Shown piece after piece: positions 1 to 9,773 of a DNA stretch of 64,000 bases. The translations under genes were made by a program, and so were the position numbers. A model generated the notes under the pieces. The model saw only the letters and a list, made by a program, of their open reading frames with translations. It did no database searches and was not told where the DNA came from. Position 1 is the stretch's first letter, and every line of letters starts with the position of its first letter. The DNA is from Kiritimatiellaceae bacterium (GTDB lineage: Bacteria; Verrucomicrobiota; Kiritimatiellia; Kiritimatiellales; Tichowtungiaceae), in the NCBI GenBank assembly GCA_013141415.1, contig JABFQY010000003.1, positions 395,729 through 459,728 on the forward strand. Direction: 5' to 3'.

Positions 1-375
1 ACCAGGGGCTCCATTTGATCTTATGTTAAAATCAAACGAGATTTTTACGTTCCCGTTATTGGATATCGACGTTGCGCCGCTGTTCGTTGAACTGTATATC
101 AGCGTCTGATTCAGAGGATTAGTGGTAATGTTGTCATTTACATACAAGGATCTCAGAGAAGGGGTGTTTGCTGTGAAAAGAGACCCGACACCGCCAATAC
201 TGTTGGTCTGGCCTGAAGTCATGCCTGTGCCTGTCCAGCCGTTTCCACTGCCGATGAAGCCGGTAGCTCCGTTTGAGTAACTCTGGAAGTCTTGTTGGTA
301 CAATATACCTCCGTAAGAGACTCCGACTGCTGCGAGCACACATGCACCCACCATGATTATTTTGATCCATTTCAT
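1..375 (-). CDS. Secreted protein of unknown function, N-terminal part only
   Basis: The reading frame starts at an ATG at 375 and stays open to the window edge, so only the first 125 residues are visible. It begins with a clear signal peptide (KWIKII, hydrophobic run VGACVLAAVGVSYGG), followed by a region starting ILYQQDFQSYSNG and rich in Gly, Asn, Ser and Thr. The 'DFQSY..G' opening is typical of secreted LamG/concanavalin-like or PEP-CTERM proteins of PVC bacteria. The C-terminus, where a sorting tail would lie, is outside the window. A purine-rich stretch (GGAAGCAG) precedes the ATG on the minus strand. Function is unknown. Confidence 0.75.
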   Translation of the reverse strand, partial: MKWIKIIMVGACVLAAVGVSYGGILYQQDFQSYSNGATGFIGSGNGWTGTGMTSGQTNSIGGVGSLFTANTPSLRSLYVNDNITTNPLNQTLIYSSTNSGATSISNNGNVKISFDFNIRSNGAPG

Positions 376-603
376 TTTCTGCTTCCTTTCATTTTCCGGT
401 TTCTTTCGTCTCAGCGCACGACCACTTCCCGTGCGTATTTTCACTCAACGACTGATGTTATAATAACTATTTCTCGGGATGGCAATTTAAATTTTAATAA
501 TTAAATTAATCTATTACAGGCTCTGACGACTCAGCTCAGCCAAAAAGTATCCGGCAGAACGGCCCTGATCGTTTCCGCTAAAAAACAACCAGCTGTTTCC
601 TTT

Positions 604-2139
604 CTACACCTGTTCGATTTCGATTCCGCCGACCAATCGGCGGGCTTCAACCATGGCGTTGGCTCTCACCGTGTATTCCCCGGAATCCAGCGTCTTGCAT
701 CCCGCAAGGGATTTCTTTTCCATAGCCACGCGGAGAAGCTGCTCCGCCAGCAGGGCATTGTTCCGCTCTGTTTCACTGCCACCGGTTTTCAGTTTTTCCG
801 CTTTTGTCAGAATCAGTCTGCTCTGCATATCAAGGATTTCTCCCAGCGTAACCGCCACATCAGTGGAAAGGCTGTCAAGCTCAACTCCCCCGACCAGATG
901 ATGAGCCGTTAACAGATGCTCAAAACAATAGCTGTAGTTGAACGGGTGAATAATATGGGGCGCGTTCGGAAGCGTAGGCGGCCATTGGCCATCGCTATTG
1001 TAGCTGTTGGTCAGATGATACCAGCTCTTTTCCGCAACATGCTTCGGAAGCTGCATTTCAATCCGGCTGAGTTTTTCGCGGATAAGATCCTGCCACGGGC
1101 GAAGCAGTCTGGCCATCGGTGTGGAGGCCCAGGTGCTGGCCTGAGCTCCATGCCAGGCCGCATCATCATCCCAGGTAATGGGCTGTGTATTAGGCGTCAG
1201 CTCGCACGCCTCTGCAAAGGTGGCAAATTCCCCGCGCTGCTGAACTGCTTCAACCAGTGCAATCAGTTTTTCTTTGGCATCCGGAACACGCTCGAATACC
1301 CGATCCGGCTCGTTCTGATATTTCAAACGAAACCAGCCGTTCGTACCGATATATTCAGCATCATCCGCAAAAATAACCAAAGCGCCTTCGCCCATTCCTT
1401 TGCGATCCCCGCTATAACGGTCAATGGTTGCCAGATATTCCTCGTGGGAATACCCTTTCATCCCCATGAAATAGCGAACGGCATACTGGCACACGCGATC
1501 GGATCTCAAAAAGACTCTAAGCTCATCGGGCTCCAGTCCTTGCACATGATTAAAAGGATAGTGCAGAGCGTAGTCATCTGACGGCAGGTCATACTTGAAG
1601 TCGAAATTGTAAAAATTCTTTTCCTTGGTGGCTTCCTTCGCATAGATTTCAGGTCGTTGCGGGGTTCCGGACGGGCCGTTTTCGCAACGACTGTAGGATT
1701 CAAAGTCCCCGGTCAGATATTTGTATCCCGCATCCCGCACAATCCCGGGAACATAACTCCGCCAGCCGCATTCCGGATTCCAGAAACTGACCGGACGCAG
1801 GCCAAGAATCTTCTCATAGATCCGATGAGAAAATTCCAGCGTCCAAAGGCCGTCTTTTTCCGGAAAATTAGGCAACATCGGATGGGCATACGGGGAGCCC
1901 ATGAACTCGCAAGAGCCGTTCTGGATGGCGGCTTTGAGTTTTTCAACCACATCCGGCGTATATTTTTCCATCATCTCAATGGTGTACCCGCTCGCTTCAA
2001 AAACATATTTGGTGCCGGGAAAATTCTTCCTCATGGTATCAATGGTCATCTCATAGGCTTCGCGGATTACAAATTCATACTGATCCGGTGTGAGATAGGC
2101 ATAGTTCAAATTGGCGTGAAAAATCATTACATACTTCAT
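604..2139 (-). CDS. GH57-family glycoside hydrolase (alpha-amylase-like)
   Basis: This 511-residue protein looks like a GH57 (beta/alpha)7-barrel enzyme acting on alpha-glucans or related alpha-glycosides. Family landmarks are visible: HANLNYAYL near the N-terminus in place of the usual HQP, GSPYAHPMLPNF around residue 80, WNPECGW around residue 120 carrying the likely nucleophile Glu, and FADDAEYIG around residue 255 carrying the likely acid/base Asp. The start was set at 2139 (MKYVMIFHANLN) because AAAGGAAG precedes it; the frame runs open to 2184 but without a better ribosome site. There is no signal peptide, so it should act in the cytoplasm. It is last in a minus-strand series after two beta-helix proteins. 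The exact substrate cannot be read from sequence. Confidence 0.8.
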   Translation of the reverse strand: MKYVMIFHANLNYAYLTPDQYEFVIREAYEMTIDTMRKNFPGTKYVFEASGYTIEMMEKYTPDVVEKLKAAIQNGSCEFMGSPYAHPMLPNFPEKDGLWTLEFSHRIYEKILGLRPVSFWNPECGWRSYVPGIVRDAGYKYLTGDFESYSRCENGPSGTPQRPEIYAKEATKEKNFYNFDFKYDLPSDDYALHYPFNHVQGLEPDELRVFLRSDRVCQYAVRYFMGMKGYSHEEYLATIDRYSGDRKGMGEGALVIFADDAEYIGTNGWFRLKYQNEPDRVFERVPDAKEKLIALVEAVQQRGEFATFAEACELTPNTQPITWDDDAAWHGAQASTWASTPMARLLRPWQDLIREKLSRIEMQLPKHVAEKSWYHLTNSYNSDGQWPPTLPNAPHIIHPFNYSYCFEHLLTAHHLVGGVELDSLSTDVAVTLGEILDMQSRLILTKAEKLKTGGSETERNNALLAEQLLRVAMEKKSLAGCKTLDSGEYTVRANAMVEARRLVGGIEIEQV

Positions 2140-2282
2140 TCGGCTTCCTTTGTGTTTGGTTGATACTGCATCATCTGTCTGCATTCAGGTTATGACCCGC
2201 CCCGGCGAATCGCTCCGGAATTCAGACGTGAAATTCTATTTTAATTCTTTCTCCATCGATCTTCTGCTCATCCATATCTTTT

Positions 2283-4016
2283 TCAATCAACAGCCTGTTT
2301 TCCAATGTCACGGTATTCGGGATCCAGCCCGGCATTCTTGATAATGTCCGGAACCATGGAGGCATCCATGGGAAGGATCCGGATATCCCCCGGTTGATTA
2401 AAAAGATACCGCTCCACCCCGCTTCCGGCCGAAGCGCAATTCTGCTGAAAGGTAATGCCCCCGCTGCGTTCGTCCATGTAGTAGCACTTGGGCGACGCTG
2501 CACCGACCGCCCATCCGGATGCATTCACATTGGAAACCACATTGCGGAAGATCAGACTGCCCGGCATTTCCGAGAGCGTATAGATTCCCGCTCCGTCGGA
2601 AAACAGCTCCATCGGACTATCAATGTGGTTCCACCGGATGAGGTTGTCGTGCATGGCATTCGGGACGGCGGTCCACCCCCACCCCACGCTGATCCCGCTG
2701 TAGGCCAGATGCCGCAACTCGTTATGCTCAATTTTCACCGCAACCGGCCAGCCGCTGAGAATGCCGACACTGCCGCCGTATTCATACCCGACCGACTCAA
2801 TCCAGTTATTGTGAATCCAGTCGTTGACGCATAGATCCCGCTGATCGACCGGATTGTACGGTGTATGGATTTCCACATCCGGATCGGACAGCCGGGTATG
2901 AGAAACCGCTGTTCCGGCGATATCATAAAAAACATTTCCCGCCACTTCACAGTCGTGTGTCCCGTAATGCAAATCCAGACCGGTGCTCCCCAGTTTTTTG
3001 AACACATTGCGTTTGAAAACCAGATGGCCCGCACAGGCGACATAAACCGCAGACGGAGGCCGTCCGACATATTGAACATCTTTGTCAGTCGGCTCCAGAC
3101 TGTACTGCCCGGCCTGCACATTGAGATACCCCCGGTCACTCGGCATCGTCCAGCTGGAATGCATGAAAGTCAGCCCTTCAAAACGCAGATACTCCACCGG
3201 TTGATCCAGAGTGCCTTTAACGGAAAGTAATGTCTCAAGCTGAGGGACAATCACTTCAGCAGAGTCCATTTTCTCTCCGGCTCTCGGCAGATAGCAGCAG
3301 ATCCCTTCCCGGCGGCTGAGACTCCATTCCCCCGGTCGGTCGATAAATTCCCGAGCATTTTCAAAGTGAAAGGATTGTCCCGGCAGTTTCATAGGATACC
3401 GGCGCCGGAAGACCATATCCCGTTCCGGATTTTTCACGGTCAGCTCAACGCCCTGAGCCTTGACTGAAAAGGTTTCCAGCCGCATAAGAGCAACGCTCCA
3501 CTGCATCTGGACATACATTTCCACCTCATCAAAATGCTGCCAGTCCCGCACTGTTCCGGGGGGCAAAAGAATCGTCTGATTCTGTTCGTTCCATTCCGCC
3601 AGATTCAGATAGCTGCCCGGATTTGGAAACCGAGAACGGGAAGCTTTTCTGCCATTGACATAGAGTTGACGAAAATCCAGTCCGCCGGTGGAAGCCTGAT
3701 AGAGCAACTTGCCGACTTTTTCCCAGCCATCAAGGTGCCGTCCGCCGCTAAGAACCGGCTGCTCTCCGGGATAAGCCTGATAAACAACCGGATGGGACGC
3801 TGTTCCGGAATCCCGCACATCGAATTCGATCGTTCGTTCAAGGGTATACGTGCCGCCGCGCAGATGCACCACCGTTTTCCCCGGCTTGCTTTTATCGGTC
3901 TTCCGCGCAGCCCGCTGTGCCCGTTCAACCGTTTTAAAAGGAGAATCCTTGATCCCGTCATTCTGATCGGACCCTTGAGGTGCAACATAAAATTCGTGAC
4001 AGGAAGCAGGCGTCAT
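2283..4016 (-). CDS. Right-handed parallel beta-helix protein, GH141-like
   Basis: This 577-residue protein opens with FYVAPQGSDQNDG and an SPFKTVERAQRAAR segment, the usual start of GH141-like and related parallel beta-helix carbohydrate-active proteins. Many short Asn/His-rich coils follow, such as NVFYDIAGTAVSH, NWIESVGYEYGG and YSGISVGWGW. It is a paralog of the next gene upstream, sharing the YSGISVGW, AHDN/MHDN and NHI landmarks. No signal peptide is present at the only available ATG, since an in-frame stop lies just upstream, so it may be cytoplasmic or the signal may have been lost. It sits 37 bp downstream of its paralog. GH141 members include alpha-L-fucosidase and xylanase activities; the activity here is not determined. 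Confidence 0.72.
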   Translation of the reverse strand: MTPASCHEFYVAPQGSDQNDGIKDSPFKTVERAQRAARKTDKSKPGKTVVHLRGGTYTLERTIEFDVRDSGTASHPVVYQAYPGEQPVLSGGRHLDGWEKVGKLLYQASTGGLDFRQLYVNGRKASRSRFPNPGSYLNLAEWNEQNQTILLPPGTVRDWQHFDEVEMYVQMQWSVALMRLETFSVKAQGVELTVKNPERDMVFRRRYPMKLPGQSFHFENAREFIDRPGEWSLSRREGICCYLPRAGEKMDSAEVIVPQLETLLSVKGTLDQPVEYLRFEGLTFMHSSWTMPSDRGYLNVQAGQYSLEPTDKDVQYVGRPPSAVYVACAGHLVFKRNVFKKLGSTGLDLHYGTHDCEVAGNVFYDIAGTAVSHTRLSDPDVEIHTPYNPVDQRDLCVNDWIHNNWIESVGYEYGGSVGILSGWPVAVKIEHNELRHLAYSGISVGWGWTAVPNAMHDNLIRWNHIDSPMELFSDGAGIYTLSEMPGSLIFRNVVSNVNASGWAVGAASPKCYYMDERSGGITFQQNCASAGSGVERYLFNQPGDIRILPMDASMVPDIIKNAGLDPEYRDIGKQAVD

Positions 4017-4053
4017 CTGTTTTTACTCTGAGGGTTGGTTGATTCCGCGGAAA

Positions 4054-6789
4054 TTATTTTACCGACCGTTCATCCAGCTTCACATTGTCCAGATAGAAAC
4101 AGGTGCGGTTCGTTCCCGGACTCATGAACCCCAGCCACTGCAACGCTTTCGGACGGCCAGCGGTGTCAATTCCTTGAAAAATGCGGGGCGGCCCCTCCGG
4201 CGGCATAACAGTTAAATCAAACTTCCCCGTACTATCCGGCCCGAGAACGTAATCTATCTGAAAATGGATCCATTTATCTGAAGGCAATGTAAGAAGCGTC
4301 CGCTGACCTGCAAGGAGATCCCCGTTGCTGCTCACCGTCAATGACGGGCCTGTCCTGTAGAATTTTCCATGATCGCGCGTTTCGATGCTGAATGCCGCGC
4401 CGGGATCCAGACGCAAATCAAAAGAAAGGCGAACAGAGCCGTTCCAGAAAGCCCCTTTATAAAAAAGATGCGGACTCCAGGCCGGCGACAGATCCGGAGT
4501 ATCTGAAAATTTCAGACTGTTCTTCCCCGTTGCAGCGGTCTGATCTGTAACGGTCAGTGCTCCTGATTTTCCAGAACGTAAGGAGTCCAGATCAGGCGGT
4601 CTGCCGACCGCCGTATTTTCAAACCCTTCGCCCGCTGACAGAGCAAACCCTTCGCCGGATGGAATTTTAAACGGTACACGAATAATCTGCTTTGGGGCCT
4701 GAACCCAGCGGTCATCGCCGTAAAGCCCCGCCTTCCGGCCTGCGTCAACAGGATTAAATCCAAGCTTCAGTGCCGGGGAATTTTCTTTAAGCCGGAAATC
4801 AAATTCAGCGGGATTTACAAAGCCGGGATCGGCAATGACAGAATGCCGGTCGTGCCCCCGTGCATGCCAATTTGTGAAGGCTCCTCCGTTGAAGTTCGGC
4901 TCGGCAGCTCCGGTACTCCAGTAAAGATTGGAGTCCATGTTGTATGCCTTGTCGTTTGTCCAGTCCCCGAAAAGCATTTCTTTGCCTGAGTGATATACGA
5001 TGTTCTGTTTGAATGTGAAATAGAACTCTTCATTCTTGGGGGCACAACGGATGCTTTCGTCGCCGGTTAATGCAAAGATATTGTTGCGTAGCGTGTTGTT
5101 GCGGGCCCAGTGGGATATATAGCCTTCGCTCTTCGTATTGTAGACAATGTTGCTTTCCAGCACAGTGTACTCACTGCCCTCGTCATTATAGAGTCCCCAT
5201 CCGCCGTAGCTGTAGGAGTAGATATCATGAATCACATTGTTGGCAATCCGCGTTCCGGGCGATACCCCCAGCGTATAGACACCGCTCATATCACTGAGCA
5301 CCGCACGGCCCAAATGATGGATATGATTATATTCGATGATGTTGTCGTGCGCAGTAGTGGGATTGAACTGCCATTGCCAGCCGACGGAAATGCCGGAATA
5401 ATCCAGATCGCTGATTTCATTGTGGGTAATGCGGTTGTAGGAGCTATGAGTCATCCAGATTCCGATGCCGGCATGAAAAATATGGCTGCTGTCATGTATC
5501 CAGTTGTTATCAATGATCGTATTTCCAGTCTGCCATGCGTCATTTTCCGGCAGCTTCACCTCACCAATACGCAACCCTCCGGCACCTAGATCATAAATAT
5601 GGCAGCGTTGTATACGATTGCTTGTGCATCCCCGCTCCAACCACATGGCATACGCGCCGACATGAGCGATCTCACATCCTTCAAAGACGCTGCGGCGCAG
5701 GCCACGGGCAAAAACCGCCTGTGACTTCATGTCGCTATGATTCTGTCCGTCCGCGCTGTTATCTTTGGAAAGATCCCATTCGCTGTGCTGAAAAGACAGG
5801 CTGCGAAAGACCAGATACTCAATCCATTTTCCGGCATCCGGATCGCCTTCTAAATGCAACACCTCCTTGTGGCGCGGAGCAATACTGACCGCTTTTGTCA
5901 TGTCCTCGCCCGGCAGAGGAAAATACAGAAGCTGTCCTGTTTTCCGGTTCAAATACCATTCACCCGGCACATCAAGCGCTTCGCGGTAATTCTCAACAAT
6001 ATAACGCTGGCGTGTTTCCCAGTAGCTGGGCGTCCAACGGCTGGGCGCAGTAAAACGGACGGTTTGATTACTCGTATCGAGGTTTTTTATCCAGTGATGA
6101 GATGTCGTCCATGAATGAAAAAGAACGATCTGAGCATCATCGAGATTATCCCAATCCTTCAGATCCTGATCCGCGTAACGAAACCCGATACAGGTTTCCA
6201 GACTGTAGCGGTCTTCTTTATTATATTTCTTCGATAAAGGGCCTGTTGTTCGCAGATACCCTTCGTTGGGGGTTCGGGCACGGGTGCGCCGTTCACCGTT
6301 GATAAACAGTTGGTTAAAATACCAGGATCCTGCACGCACTTCCGGAACATCAACCGCCCAGAGGCCGTTTGTCAAAGGATACCAGCCTGTGATGGCCCGA
6401 CCCGCACTGAAGACCGGTTTTTCTTCCGGATAGGCGGCATAAATAATCGGCGCCGTCTCGCTGCCGGAATCGGCAGAGGTAAAAGCCAGCGGTTCATTCA
6501 GGAAATAGGTGCCACCGCGAATCAGGATGGTAATGGGAGCATTGGTGCCCGCTGCTTTAAATCGGCGTACCGCATCGCGTGCATGGCCCGGCGAGGCGAA
6601 CGGCCCATCTGTACCGGCTTTGTTGGGCACAGCGAGCGTTCCCGACCAAGCATCATTTCCGTTGGTGGCAACGAAAAAATCCGCTTTTGGGACGACAGTT
6701 CCCATCCCATTGACATGAACGGTAAAGACCGAAAGTACAGTAGCGAAAACGACAAATACCGCTGTGGTGTAATTTTTACTTCCTCGCAT
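4054..6789 (-). CDS. Secreted right-handed beta-helix protein (GH141-like) with C-terminal LamG-like domain
   Basis: A 911-residue protein with a signal peptide (hydrophobic run AVFVVFATVLSVFTVHVNG), then FFVATNGNDAWSGT, the usual opening of large parallel beta-helix glycan-active proteins. Residues about 35-640 hold the helix coils (HNEISDLDYSGISVGW, NIVYNTKSEGYISHW). The last roughly 200 residues look like a concanavalin/LamG-type beta-sandwich (FENTAVGRPP..., FYLDNVKLDE). AAAGGAAC lies upstream of the ATG. It is a paralog of the unsecreted 577-residue protein directly downstream and probably shares its transcript. It follows the symporter gene by 56 bp. A glycosidase acting outside the cytoplasm on a complex polysaccharide is the most likely role; the linkage is unknown. 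Confidence 0.75.
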   Translation of the reverse strand: MRGSKNYTTAVFVVFATVLSVFTVHVNGMGTVVPKADFFVATNGNDAWSGTLAVPNKAGTDGPFASPGHARDAVRRFKAAGTNAPITILIRGGTYFLNEPLAFTSADSGSETAPIIYAAYPEEKPVFSAGRAITGWYPLTNGLWAVDVPEVRAGSWYFNQLFINGERRTRARTPNEGYLRTTGPLSKKYNKEDRYSLETCIGFRYADQDLKDWDNLDDAQIVLFHSWTTSHHWIKNLDTSNQTVRFTAPSRWTPSYWETRQRYIVENYREALDVPGEWYLNRKTGQLLYFPLPGEDMTKAVSIAPRHKEVLHLEGDPDAGKWIEYLVFRSLSFQHSEWDLSKDNSADGQNHSDMKSQAVFARGLRRSVFEGCEIAHVGAYAMWLERGCTSNRIQRCHIYDLGAGGLRIGEVKLPENDAWQTGNTIIDNNWIHDSSHIFHAGIGIWMTHSSYNRITHNEISDLDYSGISVGWQWQFNPTTAHDNIIEYNHIHHLGRAVLSDMSGVYTLGVSPGTRIANNVIHDIYSYSYGGWGLYNDEGSEYTVLESNIVYNTKSEGYISHWARNNTLRNNIFALTGDESIRCAPKNEEFYFTFKQNIVYHSGKEMLFGDWTNDKAYNMDSNLYWSTGAAEPNFNGGAFTNWHARGHDRHSVIADPGFVNPAEFDFRLKENSPALKLGFNPVDAGRKAGLYGDDRWVQAPKQIIRVPFKIPSGEGFALSAGEGFENTAVGRPPDLDSLRSGKSGALTVTDQTAATGKNSLKFSDTPDLSPAWSPHLFYKGAFWNGSVRLSFDLRLDPGAAFSIETRDHGKFYRTGPSLTVSSNGDLLAGQRTLLTLPSDKWIHFQIDYVLGPDSTGKFDLTVMPPEGPPRIFQGIDTAGRPKALQWLGFMSPGTNRTCFYLDNVKLDERSVK

Positions 6790-6845
6790 AATTGTTCCTT
6801 TTCTAAATCGTCTCTAGCACGTCAACCTTAACTTATCGGCAGAGG

Positions 6846-8255
6846 TTAGAGTCCCGACTCCGCCGCTTCTTTTGCCTGCAAACGAAGCCGGATTTCATCC
6901 ATCTTCTCTTTCGTTAAAGGATAGATATGGACAAAATATATGGCTGATAAGGCCAGTACTCCCGGAAGAACAGCAAACATAATCCGAAGGTTGGATACCG
7001 CCTGTTCTGACTGTTGCTGCAAACTCGTATCAATTCCTGCAACAACAAGAAGAAAGCCTGCGACACCGCCAGCAATTGCAACTAATGATTTGAAAACAAA
7101 TGACTTAACGGCACTGAACACACCTTCCCGGCGCACGCCAGCCTGCAATGCATCATAATCACATATATCGGCTAACCACAGAAATGTAACCGTTTGCATG
7201 CCAATAACTCCCGGAGCAGTAAGCAATGTGGTGAGCACCGCCAACATGGGGAAATGTGGATTATAAGCCCACCAGCTCGACGCGGATCCAGCTGTAAGCA
7301 ATAAAATAGAAAGATACAGAGTTTGCTTATCACCGATTTGTTTAATGATTGTTTTGATAAAAATTGAAAATACGACCGCACTAATCCCCCAAGTCATTCC
7401 AATATAGCCCCATAATTTAGCCATAGCGGCACTGTCGCCATTGAATATATGATATGTGCCCACAAATATATTAAATCCGCCCACCAGCGAAAAACCAAGC
7501 ATGGTCAACGTAGCAACTGCCATCATAATCCAAAAAGGACGGCACTTAAGCGACTCCGTTAAAGCCGTCCGCAGAGGGATATAAGCTTGTTTCATTACCG
7601 CCGGGTTTTCTCTGGAGGCGGCCACTGAAACAATGGAAAGAATCACACAAATAACTCCGATAATCAGTCCGACCGTGCGAGCACCCTCAAGTACGTTTCC
7701 GCCGAATATCGGACAATAAAACAATTTATAAGCCCATGGCGTCACAAGGGTAACCAGCCCCCATATCAAACTTCTATTACTCATCACGCGCGCGCGGACA
7801 TCGGGGTCCATCGACAGCTCGTTCCCCAGTGCGTAGTAGGGAACAAAATACAGAGTCGCCCCTACATAAAACAGTGAGTTCATTATAAAAAAGTAAACAA
7901 GAATCCCAGTTTCTCCCCAGCTCGGTGAAGGGGTCCAGGTTAACCAGAAAGAAAGACCCATAATCAATCCGCCAAGAAACATCCATGGCCGACGACGCCC
8001 CCAGCGGCTTTTGGTATTGTCTGAGACCCACCCCATCGCAATATCAAGAATCGAGTCCAAAAAACGGGGAATCGCAATCGCCGCACCAAGCCAAGCCGGA
8101 TTAACTTTAAGGTCTATACTATAAAAAGGCATCACAACAATACTCAGTGTACTGATCATGACGATCTCGATAGCTTTTCCCATATTGTAGCCGACAATAC
8201 GGCCAATACTTAACGGTAGGTCATAACTGCTTGCGGTACTTTTTAAATCCCTCAT
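6846..8255 (-). CDS. GPH-family (MelB-like) sugar:cation symporter
   Basis: About 469 residues with twelve predicted membrane segments. It has the glycoside-pentoside-hexuronide symporter signature near the N-terminus: a GYNMGKAIEI opening, then RFLDSILDIAMGWVSDNT and SRWGRRRPW, the loop between helices 2 and 3. It should import a sugar or short oligosaccharide across the inner membrane with Na+ or H+. The start at 8255 is chosen because GAGAGGG lies just upstream; a further-upstream ATG at 8282 lacks a ribosome site. It stands between the Gfo/Idh gene and the secreted beta-helix gene. It is the only sugar importer seen in the window. Confidence 0.85.
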   Translation of the reverse strand: MRDLKSTASSYDLPLSIGRIVGYNMGKAIEIVMISTLSIVVMPFYSIDLKVNPAWLGAAIAIPRFLDSILDIAMGWVSDNTKSRWGRRRPWMFLGGLIMGLSFWLTWTPSPSWGETGILVYFFIMNSLFYVGATLYFVPYYALGNELSMDPDVRARVMSNRSLIWGLVTLVTPWAYKLFYCPIFGGNVLEGARTVGLIIGVICVILSIVSVAASRENPAVMKQAYIPLRTALTESLKCRPFWIMMAVATLTMLGFSLVGGFNIFVGTYHIFNGDSAAMAKLWGYIGMTWGISAVVFSIFIKTIIKQIGDKQTLYLSILLLTAGSASSWWAYNPHFPMLAVLTTLLTAPGVIGMQTVTFLWLADICDYDALQAGVRREGVFSAVKSFVFKSLVAIAGGVAGFLLVVAGIDTSLQQQSEQAVSNLRIMFAVLPGVLALSAIYFVHIYPLTKEKMDEIRLRLQAKEAAESGL

Positions 8256-8383
8256 TTGAACCCTCTCATGATTATTCGTCATTTGAAGCGAGTCTCAACA
8301 CCCAGCCAGCCTCATGACTACAGAATACTCTGATTCAACCGTCGGAGCAGTCTCCGATTAGTATCCACCCCGCGTATTGTTAA

Positions 8384-9580
8384 CTAAACCCTCCGGGTAG
8401 CCCCGGCAGCCCCGGCCTCTTTAAGAATATCCGATATTTTTACAATCGCCTTCGATTGGATCGAACGCTCAGCGGCTTCTCCTACCACCACAGACCAGAA
8501 TCCGTCGCGTGCAGTCGGATAACACACCGGCTTCCCTGCAATTGCATCGTAAAATGTTTCGTGTTCAAGAAACGTCGATCCGCCATGATTACCGGTTTCT
8601 GCTACATGCGGCGGAAATGTTACATGCCCGCAGAAACTGGGCAAATTACCCCGTCGCCAGATTTCCAGTTTATGATCCGGTTTATCCACAACGCGAATCC
8701 GTCCGGCCGTGCCGTTAATAATGAGCTCTTCCGAATCGGCAACACCATAGGAAAACATACACTCGTTCAGACAGGCGCGGACTCCATTGTCGTATTCAAC
8801 CAGAACAAATGCGTGATCCAGAATATCTGATTTTTCCCCGCGGAATTCAAAATCCAGAAAATTCACGGCCGCTCCCCCGCTGGCATAGACACTGACCGGC
8901 AAGGCATCCGGTCCGGCACAAACATTAAATAAATCAAAATAATGGCAGCATTTTTCGACTAAAGTTCCGCCGGAATACTTCGAAAATTTATTCCATTGTC
9001 CTACTTTATCCAGAAAAGGAAATCTGTTCTCGATCATAGAGATCATACATGGCTTGCCGATCGTTCCTCGATTGTTCAACTCATCAATAGCCAGCATGTA
9101 TGTACATTTCTGCCTGTATTCCAAACCCACCTGAAAAACAGAAGGATAAGCTTCTGCTATTTTCACCACTTCCCAACCTTCGCGACTCGTCGTCGTCATC
9201 GGCTTTTCCAACAAAATCGGTTTACCGCTGGCAGCAACCTCCTGTACCACTTCAAGGTGTGTGTAGTTTGGGGTGGCAATAATGACAGCATCGACCTCTG
9301 GGTCGGCTACCGCTTCTGCTATACTGCGGTATTTGATGACACTGGAATAATCCGCGAACCATTTGGCTGCGGATTGCAAACTCAGCTCATTGGGGTCATA
9401 GAGTCCGCGGACAACCGCACGCTTTGTCCTCAAGGCGGTCCAGATATGCTCTTGTCCCATAGCACCTGCGCCAATGACCGCTAAACGTATTTTTTTCTCC
9501 TCGGCTCCTTTAGTCGCCTGAAGATCCTCTTCTGTAAAAAAATCCAACTTGAGACTGCCTGGAATATGATGTCCGCTCAT
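8384..9580 (-). CDS. Gfo/Idh/MocA-family NAD(P)-dependent oxidoreductase
   Basis: A 398-residue protein with a Rossmann fold beginning at residue 31: IRLAVIGAGAMGQEH gives the GxGxxG nucleotide site, and LLEKPMTTT gives the EKP motif that holds the catalytic Lys. The C-terminal half fits the alpha/beta substrate domain. Members oxidise or reduce hydroxyls of sugars, inositols and sugar acids, and a few use NAD to cleave glycosides (GH109, GH188, GH179). A 30-residue N-terminal extension (SGHHIPGSLKLDFFTEED) is unusual. GGGAG lies upstream of the ATG. It has 128 bp to the symporter downstream. Sequence alone does not tell a dehydrogenase from a NAD-dependent glycosidase. Confidence 0.82.
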   Translation of the reverse strand: MSGHHIPGSLKLDFFTEEDLQATKGAEEKKIRLAVIGAGAMGQEHIWTALRTKRAVVRGLYDPNELSLQSAAKWFADYSSVIKYRSIAEAVADPEVDAVIIATPNYTHLEVVQEVAASGKPILLEKPMTTTSREGWEVVKIAEAYPSVFQVGLEYRQKCTYMLAIDELNNRGTIGKPCMISMIENRFPFLDKVGQWNKFSKYSGGTLVEKCCHYFDLFNVCAGPDALPVSVYASGGAAVNFLDFEFRGEKSDILDHAFVLVEYDNGVRACLNECMFSYGVADSEELIINGTAGRIRVVDKPDHKLEIWRRGNLPSFCGHVTFPPHVAETGNHGGSTFLEHETFYDAIAGKPVCYPTARDGFWSVVVGEAAERSIQSKAIVKISDILKEAGAAGATRRV

Positions 9581-9773
9581 GATTTATTCTCCCGTTAAAC
9601 GATCCCGTGTTTTTCATGCCAGCTGAGTGTGATAGTAGAGTTGATTTTTTTGATGGTGGCAAGAAAACTTTAATTTTTATAATAATACAAAATCTCCGCT
9701 GGCAGAAATCCCTTGCAAACCACACGCAGATCATCCAGCCGAAGGCTCCTGCCGCACGGAGGCTCGTTCACCT

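Noticed and set aside
8384-9580. Possible GH188 NAD-dependent sulfoquinovosidase
   Set aside because: Only the general Gfo/Idh/MocA motifs are seen; nothing specific to GH188 could be recognised, and the gene is not in the sulfoglycolysis-like operon.
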